From Bacillota bacterium (lineage in GTDB: Bacteria; Bacillota; Clostridia; Lutisporales; Lutisporaceae), in contig JALNWH010000130.1 of the NCBI GenBank assembly GCA_023230985.1, positions 1 to 5,095 of the forward strand: 5,095 nucleotides of DNA, given 5' to 3'. Under the pieces are notes generated by a model. That model ran no database searches. It saw only the letters and a list, made by a program, of their open reading frames with translations, and was not told the DNA's origin. Both the position numbers and the translations under genes were made by a program. Shown piece by piece: positions 1 to 4,921 of this stretch; the first letter of the stretch is position 1, and each line of letters starts with the position of its first letter.

Positions 1-1
1 G

Positions 2-58
2 GGTATAGGGGCACCATGTCAAGCGGAATGTGGAATAAATGCGATTAAGAACAAGTAA
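2..58 (+). CDS. Possible 3' end of an unrecognised upstream gene (partial)
   Basis: One forward frame is open from the window edge to a TAA at 56-58 and gives an 18-residue tail containing PCQAEC and ending NAIKNK. I do not recognise the family. All forward frames close within the first 60 bases, so any upstream plus-strand gene must end about here, and this frame is the longest. The Cys-x3-Cys pattern before NAI loosely recalls a ferredoxin-type iron-sulphur segment, but the rest of that motif is absent. In related genomes a dCMP deaminase or upp gene often precedes tagO; this tail does not clearly match either. An open stretch this short can occur by chance. Confidence 0.2.
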   Translation, partial: GIGAPCQAECGINAIKNK

Positions 59-114
59 TTATGTGTATTTGTATGTTGGGTAATAAGAAAGGCGGGTTTG
101 CCAACTATTACTTG
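52..114. repeat. Nested inverted repeat upstream of tagO
   Basis: CAAGTAAT at 52-59 is perfectly complementary to ATTACTTG at 107-114. Inside it GTTGG at 75-79 pairs with CCAAC at 101-105. The two stems could form one long interrupted hairpin in RNA, with a bulge at 60-74. No T tract follows, so it does not look like an intrinsic terminator. It lies just before the tagO promoter and could be an operator-like site or an RNA structure at the 3' end of the preceding message. The function is unknown. Confidence 0.35.
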
Positions 115-138
115 ACTGTAACCCTTGTAAATGCAGGT

Positions 139-167
139 TTGACTTTATTTTTTGTTTGATTTAAAAT
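139..167 (+). promoter_or_regulatory. Sigma-A-type promoter for tagO
   Basis: TTGACT at 139-144 is a 5/6 match to the -35 consensus. A 17-base spacer leads to TAAAAT at 162-167, a 5/6 match to the -10 consensus. Transcription would start near 174, giving a leader of about 40 bases before the tagO ATG. This suggests that tagO has its own vegetative promoter even if upstream genes read into it. A second TTGACT at 112-117 has no suitable -10 at the right distance. Confidence 0.7.
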
Positions 168-212
168 TATTGTACTAGGACATTCTTTAGTTTTATACCC
201 GGGAGTGATGAA

Positions 213-1268
213 ATGAGAAACTATATGATGGCATTCTTCTTTTCAATTATTGTGGCATATTTAGCCACACCCGTTGCTAAAAAATGGGCTAAAAAAGTTG
301 GTGCTATAGATATACCTAAAGATGATAGAAGAATCCATTTAAAGCCTACACCTTTACTGGGAGGGCTGGCAATATATTTTGCCTCAATGATAGGCATTTT
401 ATTATTTGTTCCTTTTGACAAAAGAATAATCAGTATTATGATAGGTGCTACAATTGTCGTTGCGTGCGGTTATTTTGACGACATTAAGCCTATATCTCCT
501 AAAATTAAGCTGACTATTCAAATACTTGCGGCTTGTTTAGTAATTTATAACGGTATCATAATTAATAGGATTACAAATCCTTTAGTTTTTTTCAATGGAG
601 TTAAGTGGATGGAATTAGGGATTCTTTCTTATCCTGTAACATTAATATGGATAGTTGGCTTAACTAATGCCTTTAACCTGATTGATGGTCTAGACGGTCT
701 TGCGGCGGGAGTGTCTGTTATTTCCTCTATGACTTTATTTGTCGTAGCTATTCTTTTGGGTTCTGAACAGCAGTATGTGCCGATAATAACAGCTATTTTA
801 GCCGGTTCAACTTTAGGATTTCTTCCTTATAATTTTAACCCGGCAAAAATTTTTATGGGCGATACCGGGGCAATGTTTTTAGGATTTATGCTTTCAGTTA
901 TATCGGCAATAGGAGTTTTAAAAAGTGCAACCGCATTGGCTATTTTGATTCCTGTGTTAGCAATGGGACTACCGATAATTGATACTGCTTTTGCAATGAT
1001 AAGAAGAGCTGCTAACGGTAAATCTATGATAGAAGCGGATAACGGACATCTTCATCATAAGCTGATAGAAAAAGGATATAGTCAAAAACAAGCTGTTTTG
1101 ACTTTATACTCTCTAAGTGCTGTTCTTGGTATTGGTGCTGTTGCAATTATTGAGGTAAAGCAGAAAGTTTTATATTTTCTTGTGCTAACAGTTTTTGTAG
1201 GGGCCTTTTTAGGTATTAAGTATTTAAAATCCTATAATAAAGATAATAAGAATAATATGGATGCATGA
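213..1268 (+). CDS. tagO: Undecaprenyl-phosphate GlcNAc-1-phosphate transferase (TagO/WecA, MraY family)
   Basis: This 351-residue polytopic membrane enzyme is predicted to transfer GlcNAc-1-phosphate from UDP-GlcNAc to undecaprenyl phosphate on the cytoplasmic face. That step starts wall teichoic acid or a similar polymer. The family motifs are present in order: FDD at residues 88-90, the NAFNLIDGLDGLAAG loop at 152-166 with its Asp pair, GDTG at 216-219, RR at 264-265, and the HLHH signature at 279-282. That His motif points to the GlcNAc-using TagO/WecA branch rather than MraY itself. Many hydrophobic segments fill the rest, and the tail is Lys/Asn-rich. The ATG is preceded by GGGAG at 201-205, 7 bases away; an ATG at 208 is out of frame and stops at once. 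The gene is followed by wecB, which makes the partner sugar nucleotide. The family call is secure; the final polymer is inferred. Confidence 0.95.
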   Translation: MRNYMMAFFFSIIVAYLATPVAKKWAKKVGAIDIPKDDRRIHLKPTPLLGGLAIYFASMIGILLFVPFDKRIISIMIGATIVVACGYFDDIKPISPKIKLTIQILAACLVIYNGIIINRITNPLVFFNGVKWMELGILSYPVTLIWIVGLTNAFNLIDGLDGLAAGVSVISSMTLFVVAILLGSEQQYVPIITAILAGSTLGFLPYNFNPAKIFMGDTGAMFLGFMLSVISAIGVLKSATALAILIPVLAMGLPIIDTAFAMIRRAANGKSMIEADNGHLHHKLIEKGYSQKQAVLTLYSLSAVLGIGAVAIIEVKQKVLYFLVLTVFVGAFLGIKYLKSYNKDNKNNMDA

Positions 1269-1274
1269 ATAAAT

Positions 1275-1321
1275 CAGCTCAAATAGCTGCTTCAGCACAG
1301 CCTATAGGCCGTGCTTTTTTT
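1275..1321 (+). terminator. Intrinsic terminator or attenuator between tagO and wecB
   Basis: The hairpin spans 1294-1315: AGCAC, one A-C mismatch, then GCC, a TATA loop, GGC and GTGCT. It is followed directly by a T tract ending at 1321. Just upstream CAGCT (1275-1279) and AGCTG (1285-1289) can form a small hairpin. A third pairing, GCTG (1286-1289) with CAGC (1293-1296), would use bases from both hairpins and exclude them. The T tract ends immediately before the wecB Shine-Dalgarno at 1322, so transcripts must pass it or start inside tagO for wecB to be made. The terminator shape is clear; the switching behaviour is inferred. Confidence 0.65.
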
Positions 1322-1332
1322 AGGAGGGTTTT

Positions 1333-2475
1333 ATGTTTAAGGTACTTTCAGTATTCGGTACACGTCCGGAGGCAATAAAAATGGCTCCATTAGTGAATAT
1401 ATTACAAGAAACAGATCATATAGAGTCAAAAGTATGTGTTACCGCACAACACAGAGAGATGTTGGATCAGGTTTTGGATATATTCAGAATAAAGCCTGAT
1501 TATGATTTAAATATTATGGAGGAAAGACAAAGTCTTACAGATATTATTGTTAATGCTTTAAAAGGGATAGATAATATTATAAAGGATGCTAAACCGAATA
1601 TTGTTTTGGTTCACGGAGATACTTCAACCACTTTTGCCGGTGCTTTGGCAGCTTACTATAATAAGGTACAGTTAGGACATGTTGAAGCGGGGCTTAGAAC
1701 TTTTAATAAATTTTTTCCTTATCCTGAAGAAATAAATAGAAAATTAACAGGTAGCCTGGCTGATATTCATTTTTCTCCTACATATAATTCGAAAAGTAAT
1801 CTAGTAAAAGAAAGCATAGACGAAGAAAGCATTTTTATAACCGGTAATACAGTTATTGATGCTCTAAAAACAACAATAAAGAGCGGTTATGAATTTCAAA
1901 ATCCTTTGATAAGGAAGGTTGATTTTAACAAAAGGGTGATTTTAGTCACCGCCCATAGACGTGAAAATATTGGTGAACCACTGGAGAACATTTGTAATGC
2001 TATTAGAAGTATTGTTAGTGAATACAAGGACGTAGAGGTAGTATATCCGGTCCATATGAATCCGTCTGTGAGAGAAATTGTCTTTAATATTATTGGGAAT
2101 CAAGAGCGAATTCATCTCATAGATCCTATAGATGTTGTAGAAATGCACAATTTAATGAATAAATCTTATTTGATACTGACAGATTCCGGAGGGCTTCAAG
2201 AGGAGGCGCCCTCATTGGGAAAACCGGTTTTAGTTCTCAGAGCCGAAACAGAAAGGCCGGAAGCGATAGAATATGGTACTTTAAAATTAGCCGGTACTGA
2301 ATACGAAAACATATATGCATTGACTGCTATGCTTTTAGATGATAAAAAAGAGTATAAAAAAATGTCTAATGCCGTAAATCCTTATGGCGATGGATATGCA
2401 TCAGAAAGAATCAGAGATAGCCTGTTATATAAGTTTGAAATTTTAAAAAAGAGGCCGAAGGATTTTATGCCGTAA
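1333..2475 (+). CDS. wecB: UDP-N-acetylglucosamine 2-epimerase (non-hydrolysing)
   Basis: This 380-residue protein, full length for the family, interconverts UDP-GlcNAc and UDP-ManNAc in the cytoplasm. Its Gram-positive name is MnaA. Family motifs are easy to see: GTRPEAIKMAPL at 9-20, HGDTSTT at 94-100, HVEAGLRT at 116-123, PYPEEINR at 129-136, TAHRREN at 206-212 and DSGGLQEEAPSLGKPVL at 284-300. By alignment D96, E118, E132 and H208 correspond to the acidic and His catalytic residues of the E. coli enzyme. The segment at 303-310 reads RAETERPE where many homologues have RDTTERPE. The ATG follows AGGAGGG at 1322-1328 by 4 bases. UDP-ManNAc is the donor for the second sugar of the teichoic acid linkage unit, which fits the TagO gene upstream. 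The stop codon sits in a small stem-loop (ATGCC, GTAA loop, GGCAT; 2467-2480) of unknown use. Confidence 0.96.
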   Translation: MFKVLSVFGTRPEAIKMAPLVNILQETDHIESKVCVTAQHREMLDQVLDIFRIKPDYDLNIMEERQSLTDIIVNALKGIDNIIKDAKPNIVLVHGDTSTTFAGALAAYYNKVQLGHVEAGLRTFNKFFPYPEEINRKLTGSLADIHFSPTYNSKSNLVKESIDEESIFITGNTVIDALKTTIKSGYEFQNPLIRKVDFNKRVILVTAHRRENIGEPLENICNAIRSIVSEYKDVEVVYPVHMNPSVREIVFNIIGNQERIHLIDPIDVVEMHNLMNKSYLILTDSGGLQEEAPSLGKPVLVLRAETERPEAIEYGTLKLAGTEYENIYALTAMLLDDKKEYKKMSNAVNPYGDGYASERIRDSLLYKFEILKKRPKDFMP

Positions 2476-2533
2476 GGCATGCTATTCTGCTTTTATAGCT
2501 CGTATCCAACCCCCTATTCTAACCAGCTAAAAT

Positions 2534-2571
2534 AAAAAACCTTCTAATGTGTGCCATTGGAAGGTTTTTTT
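2534..2571. terminator. Bidirectional intrinsic terminator (wecB and spo0E-like gene)
   Basis: Positions 2534-2548 pair with 2556-2570 in a 15-bp stem with one T-G wobble and a 7-base loop (2549-2555). The CCTTC/GAAGG core is flanked by A6 on one side and T7 (2565-2571) on the other, so the hairpin has a T tract when read in either direction. It would end wecB transcripts from the left and the converging Spo0E-like transcript from the right. The stop and last eight codons of the minus-strand gene lie inside it. Confidence 0.88.
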
Positions 2572-2741
2572 CGATTCTCTTGTTCATTGAGATAAAAAAT
2601 TAGCTCGTCCAATTCTATACTACATTTTAATACTTCTTTACTTTCAATCCCAAATTCGTTTATTAAAAAATGAAGTTTATCACGCAAACAATCTATTCTT
2701 ATTAAAATTTCATTTTTTTTCAAAACCTGTTTTTTTGCCAA
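2544..2741 (-). CDS. Spo0E-family aspartyl-phosphate phosphatase
   Basis: This small cytoplasmic protein (65 residues from the chosen start) matches the Spo0E-like family. Members remove phosphate from Spo0A~P and delay sporulation. With TTG as residue 1, the helical hairpin reads IDCLRDKLHFLI near 16-27, a turn with GIES at 31-34, and a second helix EVLKCSIELDELIFYL at 36-51. The family signature SQELD appears here as SIELD (41-45), with Ile replacing Gln. I chose the TTG at 2741-2739 because a run of seven G lies 6 bases before it on the minus strand. A GTG at 2774-2772 would add 11 residues (76 in all) but has no visible ribosome-binding site. The gene converges on wecB and diverges from spoIID. 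Its last eight codons form part of the terminator. Family call is good; the exact target and start are less sure. Confidence 0.85.
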   Translation of the reverse strand: MAKKQVLKKNEILIRIDCLRDKLHFLINEFGIESKEVLKCSIELDELIFYLNEQENRKKPSNGTH

Positions 2742-2801
2742 TTTTAGCCCCCCCGTTACAAACAAAAATTTCACTGTTGAGTGTGGCTTAATGGTTTTAA
2801 A

Positions 2802-2828
2802 ATTATAACATTTGGCTAATTTTGTCTC
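2802..2828 (-). promoter_or_regulatory. Extended -10 promoter for the Spo0E-like gene
   Basis: Read on the minus strand, TGTTATAAT occupies 2810-2802. It is a perfect -10 hexamer with the TG extension. A weaker -35 match, GAGACA at 2828-2823, lies 15 bases upstream of the hexamer; extended -10 promoters often tolerate a poor -35. Transcription would start near 2795, about 54 bases before the TTG start codon. This is consistent with vegetative sigma-A control. Confidence 0.6.
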
Positions 2829-2888
2829 TCTTAGTATACAATTTTAGTACATAAAACTACAATTTTCAAGAATAACAGTAACTGAAAT

Positions 2889-2895
2889 TTCGACA
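2889..2895 (-). promoter_or_regulatory. Candidate Spo0A-binding site (0A box)
   Basis: The minus strand reads TGTCGAA here, an exact match to the core of the known 0A box, within the context ATTGTCGAAAT. It lies in the intergenic gap between the Spo0E-like gene and spoIID. It is about 95 bases upstream of the proposed start site of the former and about 50 bases upstream of the sigma-E-type promoter of the latter. A 7-base match can occur by chance in AT-rich DNA, but position between two sporulation genes raises the odds. Confidence 0.45.
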
Positions 2896-2915
2896 ATAAA
2901 ATTAGACATTTTATT
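2895..2915. repeat. AT-rich inverted repeat beside the 0A box
   Basis: AATAAAAT at 2895-2902 is perfectly complementary to ATTTTATT at 2908-2915, with the 5-base spacer TAGAC. The left arm touches the candidate Spo0A box. It could be an operator for a dimeric regulator or simply chance symmetry in AT-rich DNA. No T tract or gene end is near, so it is not a terminator. Confidence 0.3.
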
Positions 2916-2945
2916 TCCCAGGCAATATTTTTAAAAAATGATTTA

Positions 2946-2974
2946 GCATATTATTTTATCCAAAAAAATAGTAT
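2946..2974 (+). promoter_or_regulatory. Sigma-E-type promoter for spoIID
   Basis: GCATATT at 2946-2952 fits the sigma-E -35 consensus (KMATATT) exactly. After a 14-base spacer, AATAGTAT at 2967-2974 matches the -10 consensus CATACAAT at 5 of 8 positions, including the ATA core and the final AT. Transcription would start near 2981, leaving a leader of about 85 bases. spoIID is a sigma-E gene in B. subtilis, so the match agrees with expected mother-cell expression. The -10 is imperfect. Confidence 0.6.
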
Positions 2975-3065
2975 ATATAGACGAGTTATTAGGTTAGATA
3001 ATTCAGGATAATTTTTGATATGCAATCAATAAACCGCGCTTTAATGCACGAATCGAGGTGTAGAT

Positions 3066-4019
3066 TTGAAGAAAATAGTAATACTTTATATTTCTATGAT
3101 GTTTTTATCCTTTACCATTCCCGGTTTGATATCCAGTTGTCAAAAACCTAAAATGCCTGAACCTATTATAGGCGTTGGGATTATTGTAAACATTTATGAT
3201 TGCGCCAAAAATGAAATAGCGGAATTAGATCTGGAAGAATATATAGTTGGTGTTGTGGCTGCGGAGATGCCTGATACTTTTCATATTGAAGCGTTAAAGG
3301 CACAGGCTTTAGCGGCGAGGACATACACTCTTATAAGGATGAGACAGTTCGGAGGCAAAGGTTGTATCAATCACGAAGGTGCGGACATATGTACAGATCA
3401 TACCCATTGTCAGGCATATAAAGATCCTAAAAAGCTAGGAAAAGCGTATAAAAAAGTTTATGAAGCAGTGGTAGCAACCAAAGGCGAAATAATTGTATAT
3501 GAAGAGCATTTGATAGATGCAGTTTTTCATTCCACCAGTGGTGGTAAAACTGAGAATTCAGAGGATGTATGGTCAGAAAAGGTGCCTTATTTAAGGTCAG
3601 TTATTTCTGAATTTGAAGAAAGTTCGCCAAAGCTTGTAAGTGTACAAAACATTCCTATAGATAGTTTTATAGAGGGACTTAAAGACATAGACAATAGTAT
3701 TACAATAACTAAAAAAAATCTAGCAAACGAAATGAAAATTTTAAGCAAAAGTGAGGGTGGAAAAATTCTGGAAATACAGATTGGAAACAGAGGATTTACC
3801 GGCAGAGAAATAAGAGAGAGGTTTGGACTTAACTCATCTAATTTTAGTTTTGATATTAAAAAAAATGAAATAGTATTTTATGTAATCGGTTATGGTCATG
3901 GGATTGGAATGAGTCAATATGGTGCTAATGGTATGGCACAAAATGGATATGATTATATAAGTATTATCAGGCATTATTACCAAGGTGTAGAAATAGCAAA
4001 TGTAGAGAGTTTAATGTAA
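3066..4019 (+). CDS. spoIID: Stage II sporulation protein D, septal peptidoglycan lytic transglycosylase
   Basis: SpoIID cleaves glycan strands freed of stem peptides by SpoIIP, driving septal thinning and engulfment from the mother-cell membrane. The 317-residue protein starts with a hydrophobic segment (about 4-24) followed by Cys25. ISSC at 22-25 resembles a lipobox, so a lipid anchor is possible instead of a plain transmembrane helix. The SpoIID/LytB domain begins near residue 50, with LEEYIVGVVAAEMP at 56-69; E67 aligns with the catalytic Glu. H103, C109, H114 and C115 have the spacing of the two-His, two-Cys zinc site reported for Clostridioides difficile SpoIID. HSTSGGKTEN (155-164) and GYGHGIGMSQYGANGMA (275-291) are conserved family blocks. 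The start is TTG with GAGGTG at 3055-3060, 5 bases away; the nearest upstream in-frame stop is at 3042-3044. No terminator follows before spoIIQ. Confidence 0.95.
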   Translation: MKKIVILYISMMFLSFTIPGLISSCQKPKMPEPIIGVGIIVNIYDCAKNEIAELDLEEYIVGVVAAEMPDTFHIEALKAQALAARTYTLIRMRQFGGKGCINHEGADICTDHTHCQAYKDPKKLGKAYKKVYEAVVATKGEIIVYEEHLIDAVFHSTSGGKTENSEDVWSEKVPYLRSVISEFEESSPKLVSVQNIPIDSFIEGLKDIDNSITITKKNLANEMKILSKSEGGKILEIQIGNRGFTGREIRERFGLNSSNFSFDIKKNEIVFYVIGYGHGIGMSQYGANGMAQNGYDYISIIRHYYQGVEIANVESLM

Positions 4020-4035
4020 AAGCTTTCTTTTTTTT

Positions 4036-4065
4036 GTATTATTTTTGTTCACTCCGGCAATAATA
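4036..4065 (+). promoter_or_regulatory. Sigma-F (or sigma-G)-type promoter for spoIIQ
   Basis: GTATT at 4036-4040 is a 4/5 match to the forespore -35 (GYATA). Exactly 15 bases later GGCAATAATA at 4056-4065 fits the -10 pattern GGnnAnAnTn at every fixed position. B. subtilis spoIIQ is a sigma-F gene, so this supports early forespore transcription. The predicted start falls near 4071-4072, at the very beginning of the spoIIQ Shine-Dalgarno, giving an unusually short leader. Confidence 0.6.
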
Positions 4066-4083
4066 TTGTTGGAGGTGTCATGA

Positions 4084-4839
4084 ATGAAATTTAAAGATCT
4101 TTATTCAAAACAAAAATATTTTGTTACTGCAGTAATCATAATAATTGCAATGTTAGCTACTTTTGGTGCCTGGAAGTATAAATCTTATTTAGATAATAAA
4201 TGGGCGGGGATAGATTTTGACAATGAGATAGGAGACTTTGAGGAAGAGCCTAAGGTTCAAGAGGGCGGCATAAGCATTATTGAAGAGAATGTAGAAGAAG
4301 AGGTGAATGAACTCGAACCGGATATCAAGGAAGTCACACAAAACGAGCCGCCCGAGCCTAAATTGACAAAGGATACCACTGTTATACCGGCAATAAAAAT
4401 GGAAGAACCAAAGATGGATACTATGTTGACACCTGTATTTGGTACGATATGTTTGGATTTTTCCGGAGAAGAGCTGGTGTATTCAAAAACTCTGGATTTG
4501 TGGACTACACATCAAGGATTGGATATAAAGTCTGAGGAAGGAAGCCAAGTAAGGGCGGCAATGGATGGAACTGTATCGGAAATCACAAATGATCCACAGT
4601 GGGGCTTAACTATTGCAATTGATCATGGAAGTGGGATAACCACCAGATATAGCAATCTTTCTACATTAGATATGGTAATCATAGGACAAAAAGTAAAAAA
4701 AGGTGATGTTATATCGGGTGTAGGAAGGACTGCTTTATGGGAAATAGCGGAGGATGCCCATTTGCATTTTGAAGTATTAAAAGATGGGGCATATCTGGAT
4801 CCAAAGATTTATCTTCCTAAGAAATCCTTGAATCGATAG
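4084..4839 (+). CDS. spoIIQ: SpoIIQ-type M23 (LytM) metallopeptidase, forespore engulfment protein
   Basis: This 251-residue protein has a short cytoplasmic N-terminus, one membrane helix at about 12-29, an acidic Glu-rich linker at about 45-92, and a C-terminal LytM domain from about 115 to 245. It would sit in the forespore membrane facing the intermembrane space, where SpoIIQ binds SpoIIIAH of the mother cell. The M23 zinc motifs are complete: H143 and D147 in HQGLD, and H226-x-H228 in HLH, with H181 also conserved. B. subtilis SpoIIQ has lost part of this site, whereas the C. difficile protein binds zinc, so an active or zinc-binding clostridial form is inferred. ATG 4084 follows GGAGG at 4071-4075 by 8 bases. 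An out-of-frame ATG at 4080 would give only four codons. The spoIIQ name rests on architecture and position between spoIID and spoIIID; as a domain it could otherwise be called a generic M23 peptidase. Confidence 0.9.
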   Translation: MKFKDLYSKQKYFVTAVIIIIAMLATFGAWKYKSYLDNKWAGIDFDNEIGDFEEEPKVQEGGISIIEENVEEEVNELEPDIKEVTQNEPPEPKLTKDTTVIPAIKMEEPKMDTMLTPVFGTICLDFSGEELVYSKTLDLWTTHQGLDIKSEEGSQVRAAMDGTVSEITNDPQWGLTIAIDHGSGITTRYSNLSTLDMVIIGQKVKKGDVISGVGRTALWEIAEDAHLHFEVLKDGAYLDPKIYLPKKSLNR

Positions 4840-4861
4840 GGGTGTGGTTTAATAAAATGTT

Positions 4862-4908
4862 CTATATTACTGGGTTTTCGCATATTAATGTAAAAAAGGC
4901 ACCGATAA
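4862..4908 (+). promoter_or_regulatory. Candidate sigma-E-type promoter region for spoIIID
   Basis: Two readings compete. ATATT at 4864-4868 could serve as the -35 core, with CATATTAA at 4881-4888 (5/8 to CATACAAT) as -10 after 12 bases. Alternatively GCATATT at 4880-4886, the same heptamer found before spoIID, is the -35, but no good -10 follows at 14 bases. spoIIID is transcribed by sigma-E in B. subtilis, which supports a promoter here without fixing its exact place. No terminator is visible after spoIIQ, so read-through is also possible. Confidence 0.4.
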
Positions 4909-4921
4909 GGGGGTATAGTAG

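Noticed and set aside
208..216. Out-of-frame ATG just before the tagO start (ATGAAATGA), with a similar case at 4080 before spoIIQ
   Set aside because: They encode only two and four codons, and the spacing from the Shine-Dalgarno favours the downstream ATG in both cases.
221..421. Open frame of 66 codons on the minus strand inside tagO
   Set aside because: It is fully antisense to a conserved enzyme gene, shows no known domain, and is explained by the codon pattern of the plus strand.
1233..1238. Perfect TATAAT near the end of tagO as a possible wecB promoter
   Set aside because: The sequence 17 bases upstream matches only 3 of 6 bases of a -35, there is no TG extension, and the region is AT-rich coding sequence.
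1942..2148. Open frame of 68 codons on the minus strand inside wecB
   Set aside because: It overlaps conserved wecB motifs, has no recognisable domain and no separate promoter signal.
4018..4035. AAAGCTTT palindrome plus T8 after spoIID as a terminator
   Set aside because: The palindrome has no loop and cannot form a stable stem, so the T tract alone does not make an intrinsic terminator.
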